Part shown: positions 1 to 10,672 of the stretch, piece after piece
Layout: the number at the start of each line of letters is the position of its first letter
Numbering within the stretch: the stretch's first letter is position 1
Assembly: GCA_003022945.1 (NCBI GenBank)
Contig: PXRZ01000055.1
Coordinates: 1-64,000 of the forward strand
Direction: 5' to 3'
DNA length: 64,000 bases
Source of the DNA: Halobacteriales archaeon QS_8_69_73
GTDB taxonomy: Archaea > Halobacteriota > Halobacteria > Halobacteriales > Haloarculaceae
Notes under the pieces: generated by a model
Databases searched by the model: none
Told to the model about the DNA's origin: nothing
Seen by the model: the letters and a program-made list of their open reading frames with translations, nothing else
Program-made: the position numbers and the translations under genes

Positions 1-122
<122 letters not shown>

Positions 123-308
123 CGGTCGTCGGCAGTACGGCTGCTGTATCGGAGCCGAACGGCGAGACGCCCGACCGGTACGTGCGAGCGATGCGGTGGC
201 AGAGATCGAAATGCTATCCCTTGTCGGAATCGGCGTGCCGAACGAGACGTTCGTACTCAGCGAAGATTTGCTCTTCTATGTCTGATTTCGGAGTGGGAGT
301 GTCAGGGG

Positions 309-1112
309 TTAGTCGTGATTCGTATCATCTTTGCCTAAGTCCTGGATCAGACAGATCAGCGTCTCGTCTTCGGTATAGCGAAGCGCGTGATCGACCTGGA
401 TTCGTTCGCCGTCCTTCCGAACGTACGTGGTGACGCCCGACCAGCGACCGTCGACGGGCACGGTCGGCAGAATCTCGTCATAAATAATGTCAGTTTCGTC
501 CTCGGGGCAGAGAAATTCCCAGTGGGTATCGAGGAGTTTCGCTCGTGCGTACCCCGTCGTTTCGGCGAAGGCTTCGTTGACGTAGAGAAAGTAGCCGTCC
601 TCATCGAGGAGGCTAATGCCTTCGCGGGCGGTCTCCAATGCCTTGAATCCGTGAACCATCTGTTCGTTCGCTCGATATCTGTCGATCGCGTTCCTGATAC
701 GGTTCGCGAGGAGGGCGTACTGGCTGGTATCGCGTCCCTTCTGAAGATAATCAGTGACGCCCGCAGAGATGGCCTCACTCGCGATCTCCTCACTTCCTTT
801 TCCGGTAAAGAGGATGAACGGCAGGTCGGGATATCGGATACGGAGTTCACGAAGGAACTCCAATCCGTCCATACCCGGCATGTCGTAATCGCTGACGATA
901 CAATCGAGATCCTCCGCATCGAAGTGATCGAGCGCGTCGTGGGCGCTGGTTTCCGTGCTGACGTCGAACATATCGTCCTCGCGTTCCAGGAACCTGGAGG
1001 CGAGCTTCACGAACTCCGGCTCATCGTCGACGTGGAGGATTCGATACGTATCCGTCGGTGGCCGAACCACCTCCTCGATATCCAGCCCACTTTCCCCCTG
1101 TTCGGAAGTCAT
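309..1112 (-). CDS. Response regulator receiver + PAS domain protein
   Basis: Receiver motifs ILHVDDEP, DCIVSDYDMPGMDGLEFL, FTGKGSEEIA, then PAS-like region (ISLLDEDGYFLYVNEAFAETTGY). Confidence 0.85.
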   Translation of the reverse strand: MTSEQGESGLDIEEVVRPPTDTYRILHVDDEPEFVKLASRFLEREDDMFDVSTETSAHDALDHFDAEDLDCIVSDYDMPGMDGLEFLRELRIRYPDLPFILFTGKGSEEIASEAISAGVTDYLQKGRDTSQYALLANRIRNAIDRYRANEQMVHGFKALETAREGISLLDEDGYFLYVNEAFAETTGYARAKLLDTHWEFLCPEDETDIIYDEILPTVPVDGRWSGVTTYVRKDGERIQVDHALRYTEDETLICLIQDLGKDDTNHD

Positions 1113-1388
1113 GCTACCTATTTAGGGGTACGTCATGTTAATCCTTCTCACCATCTGCGACGCTTCGTCACTGGCGAATACCCGCCCCGTATTCGGCACG
1201 TCGGTAGAAATGGGTTAGAAAAGTTGGTAGCTTCTCCGGTGGTTCGTCCGCGTCTCGCTACATCGACTCGGGTTCGGCGCCGTATCGAACGAGAAATCGT
1301 ACTCACGACCACCGGTGACCGGCCCCGTCCGCACCTGTCGGCTCGGACCGACACGAGACACTTGCGGCCGTACGGACCAGTCTGCCGC

Positions 1389-2850
1389 GTGCTCGTGGGC
1401 GGAGTGCCGCTCGCGGCGGCGGTCGACGGCCTCGCGGTCGGCTTCTACGTCGCGGTCACCGCCCTGCTCGCGTCGGTCGGGCTCTACTACGGACTGCTCG
1501 CCGTGGAGCGGGTCGTTCGCGGCGCGGGCGACGGCGACGAGCCGGAGCGGTCCCTGCCGGCGCCCCGTCCGGGCGTCACCGTCCAGGTACCGGTCTACAA
1601 CGAGCGACACGTCGTCGACAGGCTGCTCCGGGCGGCGACCTCCGGTGGCCGGCCGAGCGGCTCCAAGTGCAGGTCATCGACAACTCGACGGACCGGACTT
1701 CCCGGGTCGTCGAGCGGGAGCTGGCCGCGCTCCGCGAGCGGGCCATCGCGGTCGAACACGTGCGCCGGGAGTCGCGGGACGGCTACAAGGCCGGCGCGAT
1801 GCAGCGGGGCCTGGAGTCGGCGACCGGCGAGTTCGTCGCCGTTTTCGACGCGGATTTCGTCCCGGAGCCGGACTTCCTGGAGGCGACGGTGCCGTACTTC
1901 GAGAATCCGGCGGTCGGCTGCGTCCAGACCCGCCGGAGTCACCTCAACGAGTCGCACTCGTGGTTCACGCGGGCGCAGGCACTGGCGCTCGACGCCCACT
2001 TCGCCGTCGAGCAGTGGGTCCGGGCGCGGGCCGGGAGTCTGATGAGCTTCAACGCGACCAGCTGCGTCTGGCGCCGGGAGACGCTGGAGGCGGCCGGCGG
2101 CTGGTCGTCGGAGACGGTGGTCGAGGACCTCGATTTGACCGCGACGGCGCTGGCCGACGGCCGGGAGTTCGTCTACACGGAGGACTACGCCGTCCCTTGC
2201 GAGATACCGGTCTCGCTATCGGGGTTCGTCGACCAGCAGATCCGGTGGGCACGCGGCAGCGCACAGAACCTCCGCGAGCACCTCGGGCGCCTGCTCCGCT
2301 CGCCGGCCCCGTCGGGGTGGGCGACCGTCCACTCGGTGCTGCACATGCTCCACTACGCCTTCTATCCGTGTTGCTCCTGTGGCTGCTCGCACACGTCGTC
2401 GTGACGCTGACGACGGGCGTACCGCGGTGGGTGCTCGTCGTGGGGTTCCTCGGGACGACGCCGGGGCCGCTGGCGTTCTTCGCCCTGGGTCAGCGGCTCA
2501 CCGACCGCCCGGGTCGCCCGACGCGCCTGGCGGCCGTCGTGCCGCTGACCGTCGTCGGCGTCGGCATCGCCCGGCGGATGAGTCGGGCGGTCCTCTCGGG
2601 GCTGGTCCGGCGCGGCGGTCGCTTCGCCCGGACCCCGAAGTTCCGCGTCGAGAGCCGGGCCCGGTCCTGGCGCGGGCGGACGTACGACCGGCCGCTCGGG
2701 ACGACCGCGCCGGAACCGCTCCTCGGAGGCTGGTGTGCGGCCGGGGCGGCGCTGGCCGTCGCGTCGGGCGCCCTCGGGACCGTCCCGTCGCTGTCGTTCT
2801 TCGCGACCTCGTTCTGGGGCGTCGTCGCCGTCGCCCGGCGCCAGCGGTAG
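1389..2850 (+). pseudogene. Family 2 glycosyltransferase (membrane), split over three frames by two indels
   Basis: Frame A ...VTVQVPVYNERHVVDRLLRAATS; frame B WPAERLQVQVIDNSTDRTSRVV...DADFVPEPDF...QIRWARGSAQN...HMLHYAFYP; frame C LLLWLLAHVVVTLTTG... to stop 2850. Joins near 1645 and 2372. Confidence 0.75.
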
Positions 2851-2896
2851 ACCTCGCGGGGCGCCGTCGCCGGCCGCCGGCCGTCGGAGGGGACGC

Positions 2897-3295
2897 TCAT
2901 CCCGCGCCGCGGTACTCGACGTCGACGACCCGCCACAGCACGAGCGCGGCCGCCAGCCCGAAGGTGGCGACGTTGACGAGGTGCCGGCCGGGGGCCGCGA
3001 AGCCGGCCGCGACGACGGCGCCGACGCCGACGCCGAGGTGGGTTCCGATCCCGGGGTCGCGGCCGGAGCGGAGGTCCGCGGCGACGCCGGCGACGGCGAC
3101 GACTGCGGCGCCGGCGCCGAAGACGACGACCGGCCCCGGCTGGCCGCGGGCCGCGGCGGTTCCCGTCGCCAGCAGGCAGGCCGCCCCGGCGAACAGCAGG
3201 AGCAGCCCCTCGTCGGAGAGCCCGGCCAGCGGCACCGTCTCGTCGTCGGACTCGGACGGGCCATCGGCCGACTCGCCGCCCTCCGGCTGGCTCAT
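2897..3295 (-). CDS. Hypothetical membrane protein
   Basis: Acidic N-terminus then several hydrophobic segments; single ORF of 132 aa. Confidence 0.55.
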   Translation of the reverse strand: MSQPEGGESADGPSESDDETVPLAGLSDEGLLLLFAGAACLLATGTAAARGQPGPVVVFGAGAAVVAVAGVAADLRSGRDPGIGTHLGVGVGAVVAAGFAAPGRHLVNVATFGLAAALVLWRVVDVEYRGAG

Positions 3296-3405
3296 GCCCC
3301 CGACTGTGGCGGGCGGCGGCTTCGGCCTTGCGCTCGACGGCCGGCCGTCGCTCGACCGCCCCGACCGGTGGCCTTTTAGCCGTCATTCCCCTTGTATCGA
3401 CAACG

Positions 3406-3777
3406 ATGGGACTCGGCTCGGACATGTACCGCCAGCAGATCCTCGACCACTACAAGAACCCCCGCAACTACGGGGAGCTCGAGGACCCGGACATCGAGCA
3501 CGTCGGCGAGAACCCGATGTGCGGCGACACGATCAAGGTCAGCTTCATCGGCGACGGCTGTGCCATCAGCCAGGCGTCGGCCAGCATGCTCTCGGGGGAG
3601 CTACGGGGAGAGTCGCTGTCGGCCGTGCGGGAGATGGACCGCGACGACATCGTCGACATGCTCGGCGTCGACCTCAGCCCGATGCGCATCAAGTGCGCCG
3701 TCCTCGCCGAGAAGGTCGCACAGGACGGCGTCGCCATCCACCAGGGCGAGGACGTCGAGGTGACGAAAACCGAGTAG
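3406..3777 (+). CDS. sufU: Iron-sulfur cluster assembly scaffold SufU/IscU-like
   Basis: MGLGSDMYRQQILDHYKNPRNYGEL...NPMCGDTIKVSF...GDGCAISQASASML, conserved scaffold Cys motifs. Confidence 0.9.
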   Translation: MGLGSDMYRQQILDHYKNPRNYGELEDPDIEHVGENPMCGDTIKVSFIGDGCAISQASASMLSGELRGESLSAVREMDRDDIVDMLGVDLSPMRIKCAVLAEKVAQDGVAIHQGEDVEVTKTE

Positions 3778-3848
3778 GGCGGCCGGCGGGTTTTGCCGTG
3801 GTGTGACGTATCACAGCGTGTCCGGCGAACAGCCACGCCACCAGCCGA

Positions 3849-4082
3849 TGTTCGGACGGGCCGTCCGCGATGAAAACGGCACGAACTCGGCCGTGTCCGG
3901 CGATTCGAGGACGGCGGCTTCCACGTGACCAGGGTAGAGGGCGTCTCGACGCTGGCGTAGGCCGAGAGCAAGGTCGGCGAGAAGACGCCGCTGTGGCGGT
4001 GCGCCGACTGCGGCGAGTTGGGCGACTCGACGACGTGCCGCAGCCGTGTCCCTCCTCCGGCGGCTCCCCTCGAAACTGCTGA
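3849..4082 (+). pseudogene. Degraded rubredoxin/zinc-ribbon-like small protein (DUF7130-like)
   Basis: Pieces in several frames: FEDGGFHVTRVEGVSTLA*, ESKVGEKTPLWRCADCGELGDSTTC, DVPQPCPSSGGSPRNC*. Confidence 0.45.
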
Positions 4083-4153
4083 CGGCGGCCGACGCGGCCG
4101 ACGCGACCGACGCGACCGGGGGCTTTTCACTCCGACCGGCCGAACGCGGGGGT

Positions 4154-5053
4154 ATGGATGTCGTCGTCTTCGGGGCCGGAAGCCTCGGCAGCCTGATAGG
4201 CGGGCTGCTGGCCCGGCGTCACGAGGTGACCCTCGTCGGCCGGGACCCGCACATGCGGGCCGTCGAGGAGGGCGGCCTCCGGGTCGAGGGGGCCGTCGAG
4301 GCGACCGTCCGGCCGGCGGCACGGCGCGATCCGCCGGGGTCGGCGGAGCTGGCGGTCGTCTGCGTGAAGGCCTTCGACACGACCGCGGCCGCCGACGCCC
4401 TCGCCGGGGCCGACGTCGAGGTCTGCGTCTCGCTGCAGAACGGCATGGGCAACGAAGCGACGCTGGCCGACCGCCTCGAGGCGACGGTGCTGGCGGGCAC
4501 CTGCACATACGGGGCGATGCGGCCCGACCCCGGTGTCGTCCGATGTACGGGCGTCGGCGAAATCACCGTCGGCGCGCCGACGGGCAGTCCCTCGCGGGCG
4601 GCCGACCGAGTCGGCGAGGCGTTCAGGGCGGCGGGGCTCGTCACGACCGTCGCCGAGGACATGCCGCGCCGGCTGTGGGAGAAGCTGGCGGTCAACGCCG
4701 GCATCAACGCGACGACCGCGCTGGCCCGGGTCGACAACGGCGCACTGCTGGAGGGACCGGCCGACGCGGTCGCGACCGAGGCGGCCCGGGAGGTCGCCCG
4801 GGTTGCGCGGGCAGAAGGTATCGATCTGACGCCGGAGGCGGCCGCGGCCGCCGTCGAGCGGGTCGCGGCCGCCACCGCCGACAACGCCTCCTCGATGCGG
4901 CAGGACATCGCTGCCGGCCGGCCGACCGAGGTCGAGGCTATCGGCGGCTACGTCCTCGAGCGGGCCCGCGAGCGGGGAATCGACGTCCCGGTCAACCGGA
5001 CGCTGACGCGACTGCTGCGGGCCCGGGAGGCCGGCTACACGTCCAGCACGTAG
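4154..5053 (+). CDS. panE: 2-dehydropantoate 2-reductase (ketopantoate reductase)
   Basis: MDVVVFGAGSLGSLIGGLLARRHEVTLVGR Rossmann start; CVSLQNGMGNE; LWEKLAVNAGINATTAL. Confidence 0.88.
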   Translation: MDVVVFGAGSLGSLIGGLLARRHEVTLVGRDPHMRAVEEGGLRVEGAVEATVRPAARRDPPGSAELAVVCVKAFDTTAAADALAGADVEVCVSLQNGMGNEATLADRLEATVLAGTCTYGAMRPDPGVVRCTGVGEITVGAPTGSPSRAADRVGEAFRAAGLVTTVAEDMPRRLWEKLAVNAGINATTALARVDNGALLEGPADAVATEAAREVARVARAEGIDLTPEAAAAAVERVAAATADNASSMRQDIAAGRPTEVEAIGGYVLERARERGIDVPVNRTLTRLLRAREAGYTSST

Positions 5054-5520
5054 CGGTTCTCCCGGTAGCTCTCGCCGTCGATGACGGTCTCGCTCTCGTC
5101 GGCCCGCTCGAAGCCGAACCGCTCGTAGAACTCGTTGCCGCCGTCGTTGGCCGCCAGCACCATCGCGCTGACCCGGTCGACGCCGCGGTCGGCCAGCGCC
5201 GTTCGCGTCGCCGCCAGCAGCTCCCGTCCGCGGCCCGCGCCGCGGTGGTCGGGATGGACGTACAGCCGGAGGATGTACCCCTCGTCGTCGTTCCAGGTGG
5301 CGTGGGCGAAGCCGACGACGCGGTCGTTGGCCTCGACGACCGACAGCAGCGTTCGCTCGGCGTCGAGCGCCGCGGCGAGGCTGTCGGCGCCGTACCACTC
5401 CTCGGCGGCCGCCTCGGCCGTCTCCCGCGAGAGGATGTCCGGATAGTCGGCCGCCCACGACCGCTCGGCGACGCGTTTGACGGCGTCGATATCGTCGGGA
5501 TCGGCCGGTCGAACCGTCAT
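5035..5520 (-). CDS. GNAT-family N-acetyltransferase
   Basis: MTVRPADPDDIDAVKRVAERSW...ILRLYVHPDHRGAGRGRELLAA. Confidence 0.85.
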   Translation of the reverse strand: MTVRPADPDDIDAVKRVAERSWAADYPDILSRETAEAAAEEWYGADSLAAALDAERTLLSVVEANDRVVGFAHATWNDDEGYILRLYVHPDHRGAGRGRELLAATRTALADRGVDRVSAMVLAANDGGNEFYERFGFERADESETVIDGESYRENRYVLDV

Positions 5521-5602
5521 GTGTAGACGTACCACGGCGGCGAGTTAGTCCTTTGGCCGCAACCGCCGAAGATTTTTTATCACCGTCATCGACGCTTACA
5601 CT

Positions 5603-5815
5603 ATGGACGAGTCCACCGCCCTGGTCGTGATCCCCGCGGTCGCAGTACTATACGGGGTCGTGATGGGAGGGTCGATGGGAGCCATCGTCGGGTTCGCCTT
5701 CGGGGTCCCGGTCGGTGCCCTCCTGCTGTACGCCGGAAGCGACCCCGATGACCGCATCGAGGAACTGGAGCGGGAAATCGAGGAACTGCGCCGCACGCTG
5801 GAGGAGGAAGGCTGA
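5603..5815 (+). CDS. Small membrane protein with C-terminal coiled coil
   Basis: 70 aa, N-terminal hydrophobic segments, C-terminal RIEELEREIEELRRTLEEEG. Confidence 0.6.
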   Translation: MDESTALVVIPAVAVLYGVVMGGSMGAIVGFAFGVPVGALLLYAGSDPDDRIEELEREIEELRRTLEEEG

Positions 5816-5825
5816 CGATCCGTCG

Positions 5826-7237
5826 TCATTCCATGTAACCGAGGTCCTGGAGCCGCTCTTTGGCCTCCTCGTCGATGTGCTCGAGGGCCTCGGCAGCGCC
5901 GGCGGTGTCGGCGTCCCAGCGGTCGGCGGCCCGGGTCTCGAACCGCTCGAGGGCGTCCCGGACCGCCCCGACGGCGGGGTCGTCGACGGCGACCGGGTCG
6001 GTCTCGCCGTGGTCGGCGTCGAGCCGGTAGGCCTCGTCGGCGACGCGCTCGTTGCGGATGTACTTGGCGTCGGGCCGGCGGGCCGCCCGCATCCGGGAGT
6101 AGAACCGCGGAAGGCGTAGTCGCCGTCCGCGACGTCGCGACCCGCCGATAGCAGCGACCGGCCGGCCTCGAAGGCGCGGCCGCCGACGGCGTCGGTCGCA
6201 TCGGTCGCGGCGGCCGCCTCCAGCACCGTGTCGTAGAGGTCCAGCAGCTCGACCTGCCGGTCGGTCCGGCCGGTTCCGAGGTCGGGGTGTTTGATCAGTA
6301 GCGGGACGTTCACTAGCGGATCGTAGACGGAGAACTCGTGGCCGTAGAGGCCGTGCTCGCCGTGGAGTTCGCCGTGGTCGGCGCAGATGACGACGACGGT
6401 GTCGTCCCACTGGCCGGTCGTCTTCAGGTGGTCGAACAGTCGGCCGAGCTCGGCGTCGATGTGGCGGATCTCGGCGTCGTACAGCCCGCGGATGTCCTCG
6501 AACTCCGCCTCGTCGATGTCGCGGGCGCCGGAGTTGTACTCCTTGGAGTTCTGACACACTCCGGTCGGGTCGACGCCGGGGGCGAACCGCTCGCGGTACT
6601 CCTCCGGCGGGTAGTACGGCAGGTGGGCGTCCATCAGGTTGACGAAGGCGAACCAGCCGTCGTCGGCGTTGTCGTCGGCGAACGCCCGGACCCGGTCGAG
6701 TATCTCCGGCGTCTTCGAGTCGGCGCCCTCGCCGCCGGCGAGGTGTTCGTGGACGTCGTTGCCGACCTCGACGAGGCGGTCGGCGACCCACCGGAACCGG
6801 CTGTCGAGAACGCGTTGCCAGAGGCCCGCGGCCAGCCCCGACAGCGCCTCGCCGGGCAGCACCTCGAAGAAGTTGTCCTGGCGGTCGAAGCCCGCCGTCA
6901 GCCGGGTGTACGGCGTGATCCAGGCGTTCGAGGAGTAACACGCCGTGGCGTAGCCGGCCGCCGACAGCGCCTCCGCCAGCGTCCCGACGTCCTCGGGGAG
7001 ATAGGGTGCCTCCTGGGTGGCGGTGTGCTCGGCGGGGTACAGCCCCGTGAACATCGAGGCGTGGACGGGCAGCGTCCACGGCGCCTGCGCGACGGCCTCC
7101 TCGTAGACGAGCGCCTCCTCGGCGAAGGCCTCCAGCGTCGGCGTCGTCGGCCGGTCGTAGCCGTACGGCGTCAGGTGGTCCTTCCGCACCGTGTCCATGA
7201 CCACGAAGAGCACGTTCCGGCCGGCGGATGCCCCCAT
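5826..7237 (-). pseudogene. Sulfatase (alkaline phosphatase superfamily), one frameshift near 6107
   Basis: MGASAGRNVLFVVMDTVRKDHLTPYGYDRPTTPTLEAFA...DDTVVVICADHGELHGEHGLYGHEF in one frame; YSRMRAARRPDAKYIRNERVADEAYRLD...DLGYME* in another. Confidence 0.8.
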
Positions 7238-7284
7238 CGGTAGCCCTACCTCCGTGGGTTTCGGGCTTAAACGGTGTGGTGTTG

Positions 7285-7640
7285 GCTCTCGACCTCCTCC
7301 CATCCCTGAAGAAGTGGGATTCCTCCGCGTCGGCGATCCAGCCCGGTGCTGGTGCCTTCCGGAGGCAAGATTCCCCACGTCGCCGTGGGTACTCCGGTCT
7401 GCGGGTTCCGCTTCGGCCCCTCATAGAGGGGTCTGGTATGCTTGCCCTTCCGGAGTATCCGATCGCGGCAACCCCGCTTCGTCCTGGCGACGACGCGGTG
7501 GTTCCACCGTCGTGTTCTCTCGGGGGCCAGCGGGCCGGGCCGTCGGCCCCACCGCCGTTTCAGTCTCGGGGAGCGGTGGCAAGTGCAGGGCAGGCTCGCT
7601 TTTCATGGCGGAGACACCCGTCCAACTCCAAGTTCCCCTG
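7285..7640 (-). mobile_element. Remnant of an IS200/IS605 (IS1341-type) TnpB element: degraded C-terminal coding tail plus right-end hairpin/omega-RNA-like region
   Basis: Minus strand ...RTKRGCRDRILRKGKHTRPLYEGPKRNPQTGVPTATWGILPPEGTSTGLDRRRGGIPLLQGW; terminal stem GAATCCCACTTCTTCAGGGATGGGAG. No intact tnpB. Confidence 0.5.
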
Positions 7641-7728
7641 AGTTGTTTACTACGTTGTACTGCCTCTTTTAACTAAAATATCTAGATCGCTGCCGGCAGA
7701 ACGCGGTAGGACGGTGCACTATGCTATC

Positions 7729-7768
7729 GCTCACGCCCACCCGTGAACGGGTGGGCTTCCGCTTGCTC
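7729..7768. repeat. Perfect hairpin cccaccc-gtgaa-cgggtggg, IS605-end-like
   Basis: Inverted repeat in 'ctcacgcccacccgtgaacgggtgggcttccgc' just downstream of the ligase-like gene. Confidence 0.5.
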
Positions 7769-7772
7769 CGTG

Positions 7773-9290
7773 TCACGGCGCCGGCCAGTCGGCGAAGCTT
7801 CCCTCCAGCAGCGTGCCGCGCTGTGCGTCGAGGTAGTCGCGGGCGGCGGCCGTCACCGCCCGCGGCAACGGCGCGCCGTCGGCCGCGTGGGCCCGGAGTC
7901 GGCCGCGCTTCCAGCCGGCCGGCGAACGGCGGGCCTCGACCCGCGCCCGCAGGCGGTCGAGGTGCCGATCGGCGCCGTCGACGCCGGCGGCGTCGAGCCC
8001 CTCGGCGGCGACGGCGAAGAGGTCCGCGTACAGTGCGTCGGTGTCGGTCGTCTCCGTCCCGTCGGCGGTCACCCACGCCAGGTCGGCGCCGAGCCCCTCG
8101 CGGGCGGCCGCGTAGAAGTTGTCCCGGGCCCGCTTCCACGACAGCGTCGCGACGGGGTGGTCGGTCGCGACCAGCCCGCGGAGCAGCCCCGCGACCGTCG
8201 CCACGAGCGCGGCGGCGTCGGGGACCGTCGGCTGACCGGGCAGCGGACGGAACTCGATGCGGGCGTTGGCGGCCGCCGGCGTCGCTCCGTCGAACACCGG
8301 CCGCACCCACCGCCAGTAGGAGCCGTGTTTGTGCCGCAGGTGGGCGAAAGCGTCGTCGAAGCGGTCGCCGCCGTCCAGTAGCTCCGGCGCGATGGGCGGG
8401 TCGGCGGCGACGCGGTCGACGGCCGCCTCCACGGCGTCGAGATCCCGCGGGAATCGCACCTTCGCCGGTCGATCGGGGTCGTTCATCACGGCCTCGTACA
8501 GCTCGACACGGTTCTCGCGGTGGCCGTCGGCGAGAACGCTCTCGACGGTTGCGTCGGCGTCGTACAGCGACGGCGGGAACAGCGGCGAGTTGGCCGCGAC
8601 CGCCAGCAGCGGCCCCGCCGCTCGCAGCGCGTAGTTGAAGTACGTCGGCAGCTCCGCCGCCACCGGCACCTGGTAGTGCGGCTGGATGCTGGCGGTGAGC
8701 GTCGCGGGAGCGATGGTCGGCGTCTCGAGGGTGACGTTGGCCGTTTCGAGTCGGCACCGCGACTCGTACACCGGCGTGTTCGACATCACGTGATAGCGGA
8801 CCGACGGCGGGATGTTCGGCGAGATGTCGAGACCGTCGACCTCGGCGTGGGCGCCGAGGTAGTCGGCGGCGGTCTCGTCGACCGGCGGGACGGTCCAGAA
8901 GCCGTCGGCGACGAGCCGGACGTTCTCGGCCCGACTCGCGGCGTCGCGCGCGCTCCGGACCGACGCCTGCGTCTCGTGGCGCAGCGCCGCCAGCCCGTGG
9001 GGGCCGAACGGCTGGGGACGACCCGCCATCTCCGCGTTGTGTCGACCCAATTCCTTCTCGAAGCCGACGAGCTCCAGCAGCGGCACCGGCACGCGCCGGA
9101 GCCGGTCGCGGGCGTCGACGGCGTAGAACTCGTGTTCGAGGCCGACGCTGGCGTTCGGATTGTCGAAGGTACCGACGGCGAGTTCGGCCTTCAGCCGGTC
9201 GGCCTCCTGCTCGACGCGGCCGGCGAAGGCGTCGACGTCGACCTCGCGGGCCGCCCGCACCTCGGCCGCGAGGTCCGCGAGTTCGTCCAT
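7773..9290 (-). CDS. Glutamate-cysteine ligase (GCS2-like) family protein
   Basis: ASVGLEHEFYAVDARDRLRRV; ASIQPHYQVPV; NARIEFRPLPGQPT; 505 aa intact. Confidence 0.75.
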   Translation of the reverse strand: MDELADLAAEVRAAREVDVDAFAGRVEQEADRLKAELAVGTFDNPNASVGLEHEFYAVDARDRLRRVPVPLLELVGFEKELGRHNAEMAGRPQPFGPHGLAALRHETQASVRSARDAASRAENVRLVADGFWTVPPVDETAADYLGAHAEVDGLDISPNIPPSVRYHVMSNTPVYESRCRLETANVTLETPTIAPATLTASIQPHYQVPVAAELPTYFNYALRAAGPLLAVAANSPLFPPSLYDADATVESVLADGHRENRVELYEAVMNDPDRPAKVRFPRDLDAVEAAVDRVAADPPIAPELLDGGDRFDDAFAHLRHKHGSYWRWVRPVFDGATPAAANARIEFRPLPGQPTVPDAAALVATVAGLLRGLVATDHPVATLSWKRARDNFYAAAREGLGADLAWVTADGTETTDTDALYADLFAVAAEGLDAAGVDGADRHLDRLRARVEARRSPAGWKRGRLRAHAADGAPLPRAVTAAARDYLDAQRGTLLEGSFADWPAP

Positions 9291-9396
9291 ACGACCCGGT
9301 CGCCCGCGGTCGACTTCAAGCCACGGAATGCGCTACCGCGTGACAGGGACCGCGGCGGCGCGGTCGCTGCCGGCGCGGCGGCAAACGGTCGGCGTC

Positions 9397-9762
9397 TCAG
9401 AAGGGGGCCTCGGGGCCCTCATCGTCGCCGTCGCCGCCGCCGTCGGGGCCGGGGAAGGACGGCGACATCCCGCCGCCGGCCATCCCCTCGGTGCCGCCGT
9501 CCATACCGGTGTCCGCGTGGACGGTGTCGATTTCGGGGATTTCCTGGGTCATGCGGCTCTTGATCGCCTGGATGGTCATCGGCGAGATGCCGCAGCCGGA
9601 GCAGGCGCCGCCGAGCATGATGGTGACCTCGCCGGCCTCGCGGTCGAGGTCCTGGATGGCGGCGCTGCCGCCGTGCATCTGGATCTGCGGGAAGTTTCGC
9701 CGGAGGAAGTTGCTGATGCGCTCGCGAAGTTCGTCGCTGCCGTCGGCGGAGTCCGTGCTCAT
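9397..9762 (-). CDS. NifU C-terminal-domain (Nfu-type) Fe-S protein
   Basis: FLRRNFPQIQMHGGSAAIQDLD...GACSGCGISPMTIQAIKSRM with CxxC motif. Confidence 0.88.
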   Translation of the reverse strand: MSTDSADGSDELRERISNFLRRNFPQIQMHGGSAAIQDLDREAGEVTIMLGGACSGCGISPMTIQAIKSRMTQEIPEIDTVHADTGMDGGTEGMAGGGMSPSFPGPDGGGDGDDEGPEAPF

Positions 9763-9922
9763 ATAATGGAATACGCGGCGCAGGCGTATGAAGATTGGGC
9801 TCCGATTCCGTCGGGGTGGCACGGTCGGTCGGGGTCGGCGTCGGCGTCGAAGCCGGTCGCCCGGCGGCGGTCTGACAGGTGTCTGACGGGTGTTTATCAG
9901 GTTCGCTCACGGTCGTACTGTT

Positions 9923-10384
9923 ATGCCATCCCGCCGCCATCTGCTCGCCGCCGCGGGGCTCGCCGCCGCCAGTCCCGGCTGTCTGCGGGTTCTCGGCGAC
10001 GACGGATCCGAGTCGACGAACGACGCGTCCGCCGACACGACCGGCGACGCTCCCGCCGAGACCGAGGGGGTCCGCATCGAGAAGCTCTCCGTCCGGAACA
10101 ACCACGATGAGTCCCACCGGGTCCAGTTGGCCGTCGAGTCGGGCGCCGGCATCATGCACATGGACACCTACGAGTTCGACGCCGGGGGTGGGACCGTCGT
10201 GGAGGGCGACTGGACCTCTACGGCCGGCGAATACACCGTACACGCACGCCCGGACGACGACGAGATACAGTCGGCCGACGTGGCCGGCAGCGTCGACGAC
10301 GAGACGACCTGTGTGCGGATGGTGCTGCGCATCGACGCGGAGGGCAGCCTCGGCGTCCTCTACGGCCCGAACTGCGACCGCTAG
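9923..10384 (+). CDS. Tat/lipobox secreted hypothetical protein
   Basis: MPSRRHLLAAAGLAAASPGCLRVLG, twin Arg and lipobox-like Cys. Confidence 0.7.
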   Translation: MPSRRHLLAAAGLAAASPGCLRVLGDDGSESTNDASADTTGDAPAETEGVRIEKLSVRNNHDESHRVQLAVESGAGIMHMDTYEFDAGGGTVVEGDWTSTAGEYTVHARPDDDEIQSADVAGSVDDETTCVRMVLRIDAEGSLGVLYGPNCDR

Positions 10385-10659
10385 TCGCCGAAGACCCGCT
10401 CCAGTTCCGTTTCCACTGCCGCGACGTACTCCTCGAGGACCGTCTCGAACCGCTCCTCCTCGACGACGACGTCCGTGAGCCGCCCGTACGGGTCGTCGGG
10501 CAGCTCCAGACGGAACCCCTCCTCGTCGTCGTAGAACGGCTCCGACTCGTCGAGCACCTGCTGGTCGATGCCGTGGACGAGCGTCGAGTCGTACCGCTCG
10601 TTGACCCGGTTGAACGCGTTCCTGTACGCCTGCTGGAGCTTCGGGAGGAATCCGGGCGG
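10381..10659 (-). pseudogene. DUF5783-like protein, 5'-truncated
   Basis: LPKLQQAYRNAFNRVNERYDSTLVHGIDQQVLDESEPFY...VEEYVAAVETELERVFGD; no plausible start, upstream frame is unrelated sequence. Confidence 0.55.
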
Positions 10660-10672
10660 CGGACCGATCGGT

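Noticed and set aside
387-4508. Very long ORFs antisense or out of frame to known genes (e.g. 387..2042, 3468..4508, 4018..5526)
   Set aside because: Arg/Pro/Gly-rich translations typical of the wrong frames in high-GC DNA; the true frames encode recognisable proteins.
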